DNA from: Diaphorobacter ruginosibacter
GTDB lineage: Bacteria > Pseudomonadota > Gammaproteobacteria > Burkholderiales > Burkholderiaceae_C
NCBI RefSeq assembly: GCF_014395975.1
Contig: NZ_CP060714.1
Location: 2,790,001 to 2,854,000 of the forward strand
DNA length: 64,000 bases
Direction: 5' to 3'
In this document: positions 18,641-27,982 of the stretch, in pieces
How the letters are laid out: each line of letters opens with the position of its first letter
Numbering within the stretch: the first letter of the stretch is position 1
Program-made: the position numbers and the translations under genes
The notes under the pieces: model-generated
Told to the model about the DNA's origin: nothing
Seen by the model: only the letters and a program-made list of their open reading frames with translations
Databases searched by the model: none

Positions 18641-20054
18641 TACCGCGCTGGATACGAAGTGTGCTGCAGATGCCGGACAGCACTGCACTGAAAGCGCCCA
18701 GACACAGCGCCACGCGCTCCGAGAAACCATCGTGTGCCGGCCAGAGCGCGAAGATCGCCGCCAGCAGGACGGCACCCAGCGTCTGCCCCGTCAGGCGCGC
18801 CGAACCCAGCATGCCGCTGGCCGCACCGCTGCGGTTCAACGGTGCCGAGGTCACGATGGTGTGGTTGTTCGGCGACTGGAACAGGCCGAAGCCGGCGCCG
18901 CACAATGCCATGCGCCAGGCCACGTTCCAGTCCGCCGGCTGCGATGGCAGCAGGCCAAGCGACAGCAGGCCCAGGGCAAACATGGCCATGCCGATGCCGC
19001 CCAGCATGCCATCATGGAAACGCCCTATCAGTCGCCCTGCGATCGGCGCTGCCACCACGGTGGCCAGCGGCCACGCCGTGATCAGCAGGCCTGCCTTCAG
19101 GTGGCCGTAGCCCAGCACCTCAAGCAGCAGGTACGGCATGGCCAGAAACCCCAGCATCTGCGCACAGAAAGCACCGATGGACGCTCCCATGGACAGGCGG
19201 AACACCGGAATGCGCAACAGGTCGACCGGGAACATGGGCGCGGTCAGGTTCCACTGCCTGCGCACGTACAGGGCCCCCACGATCACGCCCGCCATCAGGA
19301 AGACCGCGCCGAGCATGGGCGAGTTGTGCTCGCTGCCGGTACGCACGCCCAATTGCTCGCCGCCCAGGAACAGCAGCGTGAACATGGCAACGTTCAGGAT
19401 CACGTCGAGAACAGAGAAGCGTGGACCCGCCGTCTCTGCGGGCGGATTGGAGGGCAGCGCACGCTTGCCCAGCCAGAACACGAAAAGGCCCAGCGGCAGG
19501 TTGATCGCAAACAGCCACGGCCAGGAGGCCACCGAGAGAATCGCCGCGGCGATCGAAGGGCCCGCCATCGACGACGTGGCCACCACCACGGAATTGAGCG
19601 CCATGCCCCGGCCCAGCCCGGCACGCGGATAGGTCAGCCGCACCAGTGCGGCGTTCACGCTCATCACGCCCGCCGCGCCAAGGCCCTGCAGCGCGCGTGC
19701 GAAGATCAGCGTCTCGATGCTGCGCGCCAGCATCGCGCCCACGGACGCCAGCGCAAACAGCGCCATGCCCACCAGGTACACGCGTCGATAGCCGAGCTTG
19801 TCGCCCAGCGCAGCCAATGGAAGCAACAGCACCAGTGTGGCAAGCTGATAGGCGTTGACCACCCAGACCGCCTGCGCCGCGCTCACCTGCAGCTCGCGTC
19901 CGATATCGGGCAAGGCCAGGTTCACGATACTCGAATCCAGCACCGACAGCGCAATGCCAAGGATGATGACCAGCATCGAATAGCGCCGCTGCGGCATCGG
20001 CAGGCCATCGGCCTCCACGGGCACTGCCGCATCCATGCGGGCTGCATCGGTCAT
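18612..20054 (-). CDS. MFS drug-efflux type transporter (DHA2 / 14-TM)
   Basis: A 480-residue membrane protein of the 14-helix DHA2 (EmrB/QacA-like) type. The first helix carries the typical LSVLDSSIVNLALPDIGRE motif, and the motif-A loop is GDKLGYRRVYLVG. About 14 hydrophobic segments fit the length. It probably exports a toxic compound by proton antiport; the substrate is unknown. The ATG at 20054 is chosen because the extension to 20399 has no transmembrane or conserved character. It is convergent with the ornithine cyclodeaminase-like gene. Confidence 0.88.
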   Translation of the reverse strand: MTDAARMDAAVPVEADGLPMPQRRYSMLVIILGIALSVLDSSIVNLALPDIGRELQVSAAQAVWVVNAYQLATLVLLLPLAALGDKLGYRRVYLVGMALFALASVGAMLARSIETLIFARALQGLGAAGVMSVNAALVRLTYPRAGLGRGMALNSVVVATSSMAGPSIAAAILSVASWPWLFAINLPLGLFVFWLGKRALPSNPPAETAGPRFSVLDVILNVAMFTLLFLGGEQLGVRTGSEHNSPMLGAVFLMAGVIVGALYVRRQWNLTAPMFPVDLLRIPVFRLSMGASIGAFCAQMLGFLAMPYLLLEVLGYGHLKAGLLITAWPLATVVAAPIAGRLIGRFHDGMLGGIGMAMFALGLLSLGLLPSQPADWNVAWRMALCGAGFGLFQSPNNHTIVTSAPLNRSGAASGMLGSARLTGQTLGAVLLAAIFALWPAHDGFSERVALCLGAFSAVLSGICSTLRIQRGIKRDGAAGH

Positions 20055-20272
20055 CCAGTCGTCCTTTATTTTTTTGGAGCAGGTTGGGTGCGCCAGCCGG
20101 GAACGGCCACATCCATGCTCAGCAACATGGTTGACGATTCTAGGGAAAACCGTGCACTGCAGCAGGCGCCCGCGAAACAGCCGACTGAACGCCATGGTCT
20201 CCCCTGCGCAATCGTTTTTTGCGATGAGAGCGCGCGTGGCCCGCGAGGGAGAGCCTTTGTGGAAAGCCGGGA

Positions 20273-20875
20273 TCAGAACAGCGGCAACGTGCCGCCCGGG
20301 CAGGCGCCCTCGATTTCGAGCATGCGCATCTTCTGCATGGCACCGCCGTGAGCGGAGAAGCCGCCCGAGCGGTCTCCTGCCGCAAGAATGCGATGGCACG
20401 GCACGATGGGCGCGAAGGGATTGGCGCCCAGTGCCTGCCCTACGGCACGGGACAGGTGCACGTCGCCGAGCTCGCGGGCCAGCTCGCCATAGGTGCGTGT
20501 CTGCCCGGGGGCAATCGCCCGGGCCAGGGCATAGACACGGCAGGCGAACTCGGGAACGCCGCGCTGGTCCAGCTGGACCTCGAGCAGGTCAAGCGGTTCG
20601 CCCTGCAGTAAGGCCTGCGTTCCACGGATGGCCTTCACGACATCATCGGGAGCATCCGCGCCCAGCAGCATGGGCGGGTCTTCGGGCAGGCCATTCAACC
20701 CGCGCAGCAGCCTGGCCAGCGTGCGAGCCGAATCCGGCTCCGGCAATTGCACCGCGCAGATACCTGCATCGGACCACGCCATGCCGCACTCACCTATCGC
20801 CGTGGCAAAAAGGCGTGCACCCCTCGGAACAGGACGTTCGAGGCGTTCGGGACGGGCGTCTGGAATGCGTTTCAC
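20273..20875 (-). CDS. Methylated-DNA-protein-cysteine methyltransferase
   Basis: A suicide repair protein of the Ogt type, about 200 residues, removing O6-alkyl groups from guanine. The active-site motif is PCHRIL near residue 170 (IVPCHRILAAG), preceded by the helix-turn-helix GQTRTYGELARELGD and the Asn-Pro-containing LGANPFAPI. A GTG start at 20875 overlaps the SDR stop as GTGA, giving translational coupling. No ATG is available at the correct place in the frame, so this start is inferred. There is no Ada-type N-terminal domain. Confidence 0.85.
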   Translation of the reverse strand: MKRIPDARPERLERPVPRGARLFATAIGECGMAWSDAGICAVQLPEPDSARTLARLLRGLNGLPEDPPMLLGADAPDDVVKAIRGTQALLQGEPLDLLEVQLDQRGVPEFACRVYALARAIAPGQTRTYGELARELGDVHLSRAVGQALGANPFAPIVPCHRILAAGDRSGGFSAHGGAMQKMRMLEIEGACPGGTLPLF

Positions 20876-21780
20876 CTGGCAGCGAGCAACTGGGCACGCA
20901 ACTGCTCTCGCAGCTGCGGCTTCGCGGCAAAGGGATCGCTGGGATTGCGGGTCTGCAGGATGTCTTCCATGCGGGTCTGCACGGATCCGATCGCCTGCGG
21001 ATGGCTGTAGATGTAGAACTGGTTGGCGGCCACGGCATCGAACACCTTGCGGGCCACCTCCTGCGCGGTGACCTTGCCGCTCGCAACCGCCTTGTCGAGC
21101 ATCTGCGCGCCCACTTCCTGGCTGCGCGTGGATTGCGCCTGGTTCAACGCGTCCGGGCGGTTGCGCTCGCTGTGGCCGATACCCGTCGGAACGAAGTACG
21201 GGCACAGCACGCTCGCGCCGATCTGGTCGGTGACCAGGCTGAGGTCCTGATAGAGCGTCTCCGACAGCGCCACCACGGCGTGCTTGCTGACGTTGTAGAC
21301 GCCCATGTTCGGCGTGGCCAGCAGCCCGGCCATGCTGGCCGTGTTGACGATGTGGCCCCGCCAGCCGGCGTCGTTGCGCGCGGCTTCGAGCATCATCGGC
21401 GTGAACACGCGCACGCCGTGTGCCACGCCGTGCAGATTGACACCCAGCACCCAGTCCCACTCGCGCGCCGAGGTTTCCCAGACCAGCCCTGCAGCGCCGA
21501 CGCCTGCGTTGTTGAAGACCAGGTGCGGCGCACCGAAGCGCTCCTGCACGGCCGCGCCCAGCGCGTCCATCTCGGCGGCGCTCGATACGTCCACGCGCCG
21601 CGCAAGGACCTCGGCACCCAGCTCCTTCATCTCGGCCTCGGCCGCCGCCAGCGCATCGGACTGCACGTCCACCAGCACCAGTTGCATTCCAAGCCGCGCG
21701 CCGATGCGGGCACACTCCAGCCCGAAACCGGAGGCGGCTCCGGTCAGCACAGCCGTCTTGCCTGCAAAATTCTCGATCAT
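20872..21780 (-). CDS. SDR-family oxidoreductase
   Basis: A classical-type short-chain dehydrogenase of 302 residues. The cofactor loop is TGAASGFGLECA (about 13-24), the NNAG motif is at about 87-90, and the catalytic group is Ser in NTASMAG plus Tyr/Lys in YNVSK. After LVLVD the Asp favours NAD(H). The C-terminal ~50 residues are longer than the minimal SDR. It overlaps the methyltransferase by 4 nt, an odd pairing for a repair gene, and the substrate is unknown. Confidence 0.88.
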   Translation of the reverse strand: MIENFAGKTAVLTGAASGFGLECARIGARLGMQLVLVDVQSDALAAAEAEMKELGAEVLARRVDVSSAAEMDALGAAVQERFGAPHLVFNNAGVGAAGLVWETSAREWDWVLGVNLHGVAHGVRVFTPMMLEAARNDAGWRGHIVNTASMAGLLATPNMGVYNVSKHAVVALSETLYQDLSLVTDQIGASVLCPYFVPTGIGHSERNRPDALNQAQSTRSQEVGAQMLDKAVASGKVTAQEVARKVFDAVAANQFYIYSHPQAIGSVQTRMEDILQTRNPSDPFAAKPQLREQLRAQLLAAR

Positions 21781-21846
21781 CTATGAAGTCTCCGTTGGTC
21801 TCGCACACTGGCCATATGAATGTGAATATGAATGTGCAACAGCCTC

Positions 21847-22323
21847 TCAGCCGGCCGTCGGCGTGAACAGCATTTCCACGTGTGGAATGTCATCTTCCAG
21901 GTACTCCTCAGAAACCGTCCTGAACCCGTGCTCGGCATACATGCGCTGCAGATGGGCCTGGGCGCTGATGCGCACCGGCTGGCCCGGGAAAAGCCGCGTC
22001 ACCTGCCGCATGCCCTCGGCGACAAGCTGCCGCCCGATGCCGTGCCCGCGGATCTCGGGAGCACAGGCCACACGGCCGATCGACGCTTCCTCGTATTTGA
22101 CGGCCGGCCCGAAAAACCTCAGCGTGGCCAGCAATGCCTGCCCGTGCGGCGAGCCGGGGTCGCGCCCCAGCAAGTGCCAGGCGCGCTTGTCGTATTCGTC
22201 GGCGTCCTGGTAGGGCCCCTGCTCCAGGATGAAGACACGGCAGCGCAGCGCCAGCGCATCGTGCAGCTCGTGCACCGTGAGTTCATCAAAGGGCTTGCAG
22301 CTCCACTGCATCGAAAGTGTCAT
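21847..22323 (-). CDS. GNAT N-acetyltransferase, ElaA-like
   Basis: A 158-residue acetyltransferase resembling ElaA. The N-terminal pattern W-x-C-K-x-F-x-E-L-T and the LRCRVFILEQGPYQDADEYD block are ElaA-like. The acetyl-CoA-binding motif RGHGIGRQLVAEGM (R-x-x-G-x-G) is intact, followed by AQAHLQRMYAEHGF. The start at 22323 is used because the upstream part of the frame lies inside the thioesterase gene in another reading. It is 16 nt from the thioesterase gene and probably co-transcribed with it. The acceptor is unknown. Confidence 0.85.
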   Translation of the reverse strand: MTLSMQWSCKPFDELTVHELHDALALRCRVFILEQGPYQDADEYDKRAWHLLGRDPGSPHGQALLATLRFFGPAVKYEEASIGRVACAPEIRGHGIGRQLVAEGMRQVTRLFPGQPVRISAQAHLQRMYAEHGFRTVSEEYLEDDIPHVEMLFTPTAG

Positions 22324-22339
22324 GGTCAACCTCCGCGTC

Positions 22340-22762
22340 TCAATCGGTGGCAACCGGGGCAGCTGAAGCACCCTCGAGCTTGCCGCGCGGCACGTAGCGA
22401 AATGTGCCCGACGCCGTCGAGCAGAGCGTGCCATGCGAGTCGTACACGCTGCCCTCCACAAAGGCCAGCGTGCGCGTGCGATGCATGCGGCGGGCCTTGG
22501 CGACCAGCGGCCCCTTTGCCGGTGCCATGAACGTGGACTTCATCTCGATGGTGACGATGCCGTGCTCGGGCGTGTCGCTGCGCGCCGCGACGGACAGCGC
22601 CACGTCGAGCAGGGTCATGGTGGCACCGCCATGGGTCACGCCGTGCGAATTCAGGTGTTCGGGCTGCGGGGTGTAGTGCAGCTCCGATGTACCGTTTTCC
22701 ATGTGATGCAGCGTGAAGCCCAGATGCTTCACGAAAGGCACGTCAACTTGAAAGCTCAGCAA
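22340..22762 (-). CDS. PaaI-family hotdog thioesterase
   Basis: A hotdog-fold protein of 140 residues. The family signature is HLNSHGVTHGGATMTLLDVALSVAA, where the HGG turn and the following Asp are expected in catalysis on acyl-CoA thioesters. The gene starts with TTG at 22762, 7 nt after a GGAG box; I see no ATG that would keep the conserved N-terminus. It precedes the ElaA-like gene. A role in clearing dead-end acyl-CoAs fits the many acyl-CoA genes nearby. Confidence 0.82.
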   Translation of the reverse strand: MLSFQVDVPFVKHLGFTLHHMENGTSELHYTPQPEHLNSHGVTHGGATMTLLDVALSVAARSDTPEHGIVTIEMKSTFMAPAKGPLVAKARRMHRTRTLAFVEGSVYDSHGTLCSTASGTFRYVPRGKLEGASAAPVATD

Positions 22763-22856
22763 GATGTTTCTCCGGATTGATGTCTATCTCCCGGTCGAGC
22801 ATACCCGCTGGGCCAGGCTGCATGGGCGTCACTTGACTTCCTTGCTTCCTTGTCTT

Positions 22857-23648
22857 TCAGCCACCCAGGATGGAGCTCACGCCGCCGTCCACCGCCATCC
22901 ACTGGCCCGTGATGTGCTTGCCCGCGTCGCTGGCCAGCAGCAACGCGAGTCCCTTCAGGTCCTCGTCGTCGCCCAGGCGGCGCAGCGGTGCGCCCGCACA
23001 CATCTTTTCCTCGCCGATCGTGTCGATCAGCACGGTGGCCATCCTGGTGCGGAAGAACCCCGGGCAGATGGTGTTCACCCGCACTCCGCTCGGACCCCAT
23101 TCGCCGGCCAGCGCACGCGTGAAATTGAGCACCGCCCCCTTGGAGGTGTTGTAGGCAATGGTCTTCATCTCGGTGGGATTGCCGCCCAGTGCAGCGATGG
23201 ATGCCAGATTGATGATGCTTCCCTTGCCGCGCGGCAACATGCTGCGCTTGCCCACTTCCTGGCTGAGCAGGAAATAGCCACGGACATTCAGGTTCATCAC
23301 CTTGTCCCATGCAGCAACGGGATGGTCCTCGGCTGGCGCTCCCCAGGTGGCCCCTGCGTTGTTGACCAGGATGTCGATGTCACCCATGCGCTCGAGCGTC
23401 TCGCTCACCAGCCGACGGATGTCGCCCTCATCGGCACAGTCGGCTGCGATCCAGCGCGCATCGATGCCCCTGGCCTGCAGATGCGCCGCGGCCTCCTCCA
23501 GATCCGATGCCTTGCGCGATGTGAGCATGATGCGGGCACCTGCCTCGCCCAGCGCCTCGGCCATCTGCAGGCCCAGCCCGCGCGAGCCGCCCGTCACCAG
23601 CGCGGTCCTGCCCTTGAGATCGAAAAGTTCCTGCACCGTGCGAGACAT
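22857..23648 (-). CDS. SDR-family oxidoreductase (FabG-like)
   Basis: A 263-residue classical SDR. It has TGGSRGLGLQMAEALG (about 18-33), an Arg-containing second strand (LTSRKASDL) that suggests NADP(H), NNAG at about 97-100, catalytic Ser in LASIAALGG and Tyr-Lys in YNTSK. The C-terminal end AVDGGVSS is typical. Such enzymes are often 3-oxoacyl or gluconate-type reductases; the substrate cannot be read here. It lies 94 nt before the thioesterase gene on the same strand and is divergent from the DyP peroxidase. Confidence 0.87.
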   Translation of the reverse strand: MSRTVQELFDLKGRTALVTGGSRGLGLQMAEALGEAGARIMLTSRKASDLEEAAAHLQARGIDARWIAADCADEGDIRRLVSETLERMGDIDILVNNAGATWGAPAEDHPVAAWDKVMNLNVRGYFLLSQEVGKRSMLPRGKGSIINLASIAALGGNPTEMKTIAYNTSKGAVLNFTRALAGEWGPSGVRVNTICPGFFRTRMATVLIDTIGEEKMCAGAPLRRLGDDEDLKGLALLLASDAGKHITGQWMAVDGGVSSILGG

Positions 23649-23875
23649 GGTCTGATTCCTTGCTGAGAATGATGATGGACGGCTGCATTGTCGCGAAGCG
23701 CGCGCGCAGCCCGTGTCGCATTGGCGATTGCCCACCACCTGTCCAGAAGCCCGGAACAGCGATGGGACAACGACGGGGCAAGGAGGGATGCGGCTGAAGA
23801 TGCCTGATCGCCGCGATACGGAAATCCAATCCCCGTTCGGGGTTGCAGAGCCCGCACTCTGGTACTGTTGCACCT

Positions 23876-24829
23876 ATGCAGAACGCCATCCGCACCACCC
23901 ATTCCACGACCGTCGCCTGCCAGCCGGGCATTCTCCAACCCATTCCCGCCGTTGCGCGGTATGTTTTCTTCCGCATTGCGGAGACAGCGGATGCCGCTTC
24001 GCTGCAGGCCTCCCTCACGCGCATGAAATCGCTGGTGGACGGCGAATCGACGGTAGCGGCTCTCGGACCCCAGCTGGTGAACCGGCTCGGCGCCGAAGTG
24101 CCCCGCCTGCGCGAGTTTCCGGCCCTGAGCGGCCCCGAGGGCCTGAGCGTTCCCTCCACGCCCGCCACCCTGCTGCTGTGGCTGCGCGGCAGCGACCGCG
24201 GCGACCAGGTCAACCGCACGCGTGCGCTCGCCCAGCTGCTGCGGCCCGCATTCGAGGTGGAGCACATCGTCGATGCCTTCCGCCACGGCCCGGTGAACAA
24301 GGCCCATGCCCATGACCTCACCGGCTACGAGGATGGCACCGAGAATCCCGAAGGCGAGGAGGCCGAGGCGGCCGCCTTCGTGCAAGGCACCACACCGCAG
24401 ATGGATGGTTCGAGTTTTCTGGCCAACCAGCGCTGGCTGCATGACTACGAGCAGTTCGAGTCGTTCGGCACGCTCGAGCGCGACCACATCATGGGCCGCC
24501 GCCTGAGCGACAACGAGGAACTCGAGGACGCCCCGGAAACCGCGCACGTCAAGCGCACCGCACAGGAGAGCTTCGACCCCGAGGCCTTCGTGCTGCGACG
24601 CTCCATGCCCTGGCTGCACAGCGAGGGCGGGCGCGATGCCAGCGGCCTGATGTTCGCAGCATTCGGCTGCTCGCTCGATGCGTTCGAAGTGCAGATGCGC
24701 CGCATGGCGGGCCTGGACGACGGGCTGGTGGACGGTCTCTTCCGTTTCTCGCGTCCCCTCACGGGCTCCTACCTGTGGTGCCCGCCCATGCACAATGGAC
24801 AGCTCCAGCTGGCCCAGATCGGACTGTAA
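23876..24829 (+). CDS. Dye-decolourising-type haem peroxidase (DyP)
   Basis: A 317-residue DyP peroxidase close to the YfeX/B-type group. The family signature GxxDG is at 150-154 (GYEDG, distal Asp153). The likely proximal haem ligand is H224 in ETAHVKR, and the distal Arg pair is in FVLRRSMPW (241-242). No Tat or Sec signal is seen, so it is cytoplasmic, and the last residues show no clear encapsulin-loading tail. The ATG at 23876 is favoured. The physiological substrate is unknown. Confidence 0.9.
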   Translation: MQNAIRTTHSTTVACQPGILQPIPAVARYVFFRIAETADAASLQASLTRMKSLVDGESTVAALGPQLVNRLGAEVPRLREFPALSGPEGLSVPSTPATLLLWLRGSDRGDQVNRTRALAQLLRPAFEVEHIVDAFRHGPVNKAHAHDLTGYEDGTENPEGEEAEAAAFVQGTTPQMDGSSFLANQRWLHDYEQFESFGTLERDHIMGRRLSDNEELEDAPETAHVKRTAQESFDPEAFVLRRSMPWLHSEGGRDASGLMFAAFGCSLDAFEVQMRRMAGLDDGLVDGLFRFSRPLTGSYLWCPPMHNGQLQLAQIGL

Positions 24830-24963
24830 GCCAGTAACGACTGCCCGCAACAGCTGACAGAAACCGCTGCCCGGGCATCCTCGCTCCGTCCCTTCTCGCC
24901 CCTTTCTCCGCGCAGCGTGCCGCAAGGCCCGCTGCTTTTTCCGTGCCCTCGAATCCTTCCACC

Positions 24964-25896
24964 ATGCAAGCCCTGCTGGACACCATCGCTCACATGAGCC
25001 TGCCCACCGACGCCACACGCCTGTTCCATGGCCGTGGCGGCCTGCACGCAGGCTGCGAACATCTTTCCCTGGATGCATTTCCACCCGTGCTGGTGCTTAC
25101 CAGCTTCATGGAACTGAATGACAGCGACATCGCCGCGATAGGTCACGCCCTTCAGCAGCGATGGGCGGTGATCGCGCCCGGGCAAGCGCTCAACTGGGTG
25201 CTCCAGATCCGCCTGCCAGGCGGCCAGGGACGCACCGAGCTGATGAGCGGCACGGTGCCCGAATCACACGTCGTGACCGAGGCAGGAACGCACTACGCAG
25301 TGCATGTGCTGCGCGGCCAGAACCACGGCCTGTTCCTCGACATGGCCGCCGGGCGGCAGTGGGTGCGCGAGCACATCGCCAACCAGCAGCGCGAGCCTGC
25401 CGCGCCCTTCCGGGTGCTCAACCTGTTCTCCTACACCTGTGCGTTTTCGGTCGTCGCGCTGCAGGCGGGTGCCACCAGCGTGATGAACATGGACATGAGC
25501 CGTGGGGCCCTGTCCATCGGGCAGCAGAACCACCGCCTCAACCAACTGGGCCAGGGGGCCAGCTTTCTCTCGCACGACATCTTCAGCAGCTGGGGCAAGA
25601 TCACCCGTGGCGGCCCCTACCACCTGGTCATCGTCGATCCGCCCAGCTACCAGAAAGGCAGCTTCGTCGCGACCAAGGACTATGCGCGGCTGGTGCGCCG
25701 ACTACCCGACCTGCTCACGCGCGGCGGCCATGCACTGATCTGCCTGAACGCCCCCGAGCTGCCGGAGTCGTTCGTGCACGACCACATGAGGAGCGAGGCG
25801 CCCGAGCTGCAATTCGTCGAGCGCGTCGCCAATCCGCCGGTGTTCGCCGACCGCGACCCCGACCGATCGCTCAAGGTGCTGGTCTACCGCCTGTGA
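24964..25896 (+). CDS. SAM-dependent methyltransferase, RlmI/RlmK-like catalytic domain
   Basis: A Rossmann-fold class I methyltransferase of about 310 residues. The SAM motif is RVLNLFSYTCAFSVVALQAG (about 151-170), followed by the acidic loop MNMDMSRGAL. The catalytic-type motif is LVIVDPPSYQKG, as in 23S rRNA m5C/m2G enzymes of the RlmI/RlmK group. An N-terminal PUA domain is missing, so the target may not be the same rRNA site. The ATG at 24964 is preferred over the GTG at 24943. Confidence 0.82.
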   Translation: MQALLDTIAHMSLPTDATRLFHGRGGLHAGCEHLSLDAFPPVLVLTSFMELNDSDIAAIGHALQQRWAVIAPGQALNWVLQIRLPGGQGRTELMSGTVPESHVVTEAGTHYAVHVLRGQNHGLFLDMAAGRQWVREHIANQQREPAAPFRVLNLFSYTCAFSVVALQAGATSVMNMDMSRGALSIGQQNHRLNQLGQGASFLSHDIFSSWGKITRGGPYHLVIVDPPSYQKGSFVATKDYARLVRRLPDLLTRGGHALICLNAPELPESFVHDHMRSEAPELQFVERVANPPVFADRDPDRSLKVLVYRL

Positions 25897-25944
25897 TGCA
25901 ATCCCCATAAGCACAACCAGGTTGACGATGATTGCTATCATCAA

Positions 25945-26055
25945 GGGCTCTGCAAAACCCTCGCCATTCCGCTGGACGCGGATCGGGATGAGCCGCAAGG
26001 CGTCTTCTGAAGGCGAGCCATGGCTATTGACGAAAAAGACAACGCCGCGGATCGC
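25945..26055 (-). repeat. Degenerate copy of the GGAACCTCTGCA MITE
   Basis: This stretch matches the reverse complement of the complete element at 49020-49179. They share CTCTGCA-AACCCTCGCCA, GCGGATCGGGATGAGCCGCA, AGGCGTCTT-TGAAGGC and GACGAAAAAGACAACGCCGC. Only the CTCTGCA end is recognisable; the other terminal repeat has decayed or been lost, and I see no target duplication. The gap 25897-26234 holds no other feature, and the small ORF there is the repeat itself. Confidence 0.75.
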
Positions 26056-26234
26056 ATCCTCATTGCGAGCTCCCGCCATTCTTCATACAACGGGCAAGAC
26101 TGATTGAACCGAATGCGGCCATCCCCGAAGCGGCGATGAGTCCGGCTTCACCGACAATCGGCTTGCCCAGCCACTCTCCCTACGTTACGGCGGCAGCATG
26201 CTGCCGTTGCGCCGTTCTTTCACAGGAATTTCCC

Positions 26235-26702
26235 ATGCCCCACGAAACTGCGCTGATGCGCCAGGCCGTGCAGCTTGCACACGAGAACCGCCTGCAGGGC
26301 GGCCGCCCCTTCGGAGCCGTGCTGGTTCGCGACAACCAGGTGATCGCCACCGGCATCAACGAGATCGTGCAGTCGCACGACCCGAGCACGCATGCGGAAA
26401 TGCAGGCCATCCGCAGCGCCACGCGCGCACTCGGGAACCCGTCGCTCGCGGGCTGCGAGATCTACGCGAGCGGCCACCCGTGCCCCATGTGCCTCGCGGC
26501 GCTGGTGATGACGGGGGTGGAGAAGGTCTTCTTCGCATTCGACAACAACGATGCAGCGCCCTACAACCTCTCCAGCGAAGGCACCTACCAGCGCTTGCGC
26601 CTGAGCCTGAATCCGCCGCCCCTGCCGATCGCCCGTGTGGATACCGGCATCACCGCCGCACAGCTGTATGGCGACGCACCCTGGCCGCAGGCACGGGACT
26701 GA
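26235..26702 (+). CDS. Cytidine/deoxycytidylate-type nucleoside deaminase (guanine-deaminase-like)
   Basis: A 155-residue zinc deaminase. The zinc and proton-shuttle motif is H53-A-E55, and the two zinc cysteines are C83 and C86 in HPCPMC. The length and the first helix (MRQAVQLAHEN) match the GuaD/nucleoside deaminase group rather than TadA. An AGGAA box lies upstream of the ATG at 26235. The MFS transporter gene begins 10 nt after its stop, so a purine or related salvage unit is possible. Confidence 0.87.
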   Translation: MPHETALMRQAVQLAHENRLQGGRPFGAVLVRDNQVIATGINEIVQSHDPSTHAEMQAIRSATRALGNPSLAGCEIYASGHPCPMCLAALVMTGVEKVFFAFDNNDAAPYNLSSEGTYQRLRLSLNPPPLPIARVDTGITAAQLYGDAPWPQARD

Positions 26703-26712
26703 AGGCGCGTGG

Positions 26713-27960
26713 ATGTCACTGAGTTCTTCCACGACACCAACACCCCGGGGCACGCTCACACCCGCCTTCTGGATACTGGTCGTCGTCGCCGTCACCATCA
26801 ATCTGCGCCCCTTCCTGACCGCGGTAGGCCCGCTCGGCCATGCGATCGGCGAGACCACCGGCATGACCCTGAGCCAGCTGTCCTGGCTCACCCTGCTGCC
26901 GATGGCGCTCATGGGCGTAGGCGCCTGGGTGGCCCCTTCGGCACTGCTGAGGCTGGGCGCCCGGCATGCGATATGCATGTCGCTCGTGTTGATTGCCGCC
27001 GGCTGCGCCCTGCGCTGGATCGGCGGCAGCGCCCCGGTCCTTCTGGCAACCGCGGCACTGTGCGGGGCGGGCGTGGCGCTCGTCCAGGGCATTCTGCCGG
27101 GCGTCATCAAGCGCCAGTCCCCACACAGCGTGGCCCCGATGATGGGCCTGTACTCCGCGGCCCTGATGGGCGGCGGCGCCCTTGGCGCACAGATCTCGCC
27201 GCTGGCCATGCAATGGGGTTGGGACTGGCGTGCGGCGCTGGCGCTCTGGACGGTGCCCGTCGTCATCGCGCTGCCGCTCGCCTGGAACGCCCTGGGGCGC
27301 ATCCAGCTGCCGCCGCCACAGCCTCACGGCGCACGTTCCGGTGCACAACAGCCTGTCACGAGTGACACGCAATGGCTGATGCGCCGGCCACGCACCTGGG
27401 TGCTGATGGCCTGTTTCGGCCTCGTCAACGGTGGTTATGCCGCCGTCGTCGCCTGGCTTGCACCGTTCTACCAGTCGCATGGCTGGAGCGTCGCCAGCAG
27501 CGGCACGCTCGTCGCGATTCTCTCCATCGCGCAGGCCACCGCGGCACTGGGCCTGCCCGTGCTTGCGGCGCGCAGCAGCGACCGCAGGCCGTGGATTGCC
27601 TTCACGCTGCTGTGCCAGTTGGTCGGGTTCGGCGTGCTGGTATGGCGCCCCGACGCCTTCCCCACCCTCAATGCCATCGTCCTCGGCGCGGGCCTCGGAG
27701 GATGCTTTGCGCTGATGATGGTGGTCGCACTCGACCACCTGCCCTCACCGTCACAGGCAGGCGCCCTCAATGCGCTGATGCAGGGCGGCGGCTTCATCCT
27801 GGCCGCCACCGCACCGTGGGTGATCGCGCAGCTGCATGGCCTCACCGGCAGCTTCGCCGCCGGCTGGCTGTACCAGCTGGGTGCCGTCTGCGTGGTCGGC
27901 GTGCTGGTGGCCATGCTCGCGCCCACGGGCTACGCGCGCGCCATGCGGGCACCCGGCTGA
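26713..27960 (+). CDS. MFS transporter, CynX/NimT family
   Basis: A 12-helix MFS protein of 415 residues. It begins with the group-typical INLRPFLTAVGPL motif in the first helix, and TGMTLSQLSWLTLLPM and LVQGILPGVIK follow as in CynX/NimT proteins (cyanate or nitroimidazole transporters by name; true substrates vary). The ATG at 26713 is chosen since upstream codons overlap the deaminase. It is probably co-transcribed with the deaminase and may move the base or nucleoside that enzyme acts on. Confidence 0.85.
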   Translation: MSLSSSTTPTPRGTLTPAFWILVVVAVTINLRPFLTAVGPLGHAIGETTGMTLSQLSWLTLLPMALMGVGAWVAPSALLRLGARHAICMSLVLIAAGCALRWIGGSAPVLLATAALCGAGVALVQGILPGVIKRQSPHSVAPMMGLYSAALMGGGALGAQISPLAMQWGWDWRAALALWTVPVVIALPLAWNALGRIQLPPPQPHGARSGAQQPVTSDTQWLMRRPRTWVLMACFGLVNGGYAAVVAWLAPFYQSHGWSVASSGTLVAILSIAQATAALGLPVLAARSSDRRPWIAFTLLCQLVGFGVLVWRPDAFPTLNAIVLGAGLGGCFALMMVVALDHLPSPSQAGALNALMQGGGFILAATAPWVIAQLHGLTGSFAAGWLYQLGAVCVVGVLVAMLAPTGYARAMRAPG

Positions 27961-27982
27961 TGGCCCAGGGGTAATACCAGCA

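Noticed and set aside
23876..24829. DyP peroxidase as encapsulin cargo.
   Set aside because: No encapsulin shell gene is nearby and the C-terminus shows no clear loading peptide.
25922..26107. 61-codon ORF between the methyltransferase and the deaminase.
   Set aside because: It is made of the degenerate MITE copy.
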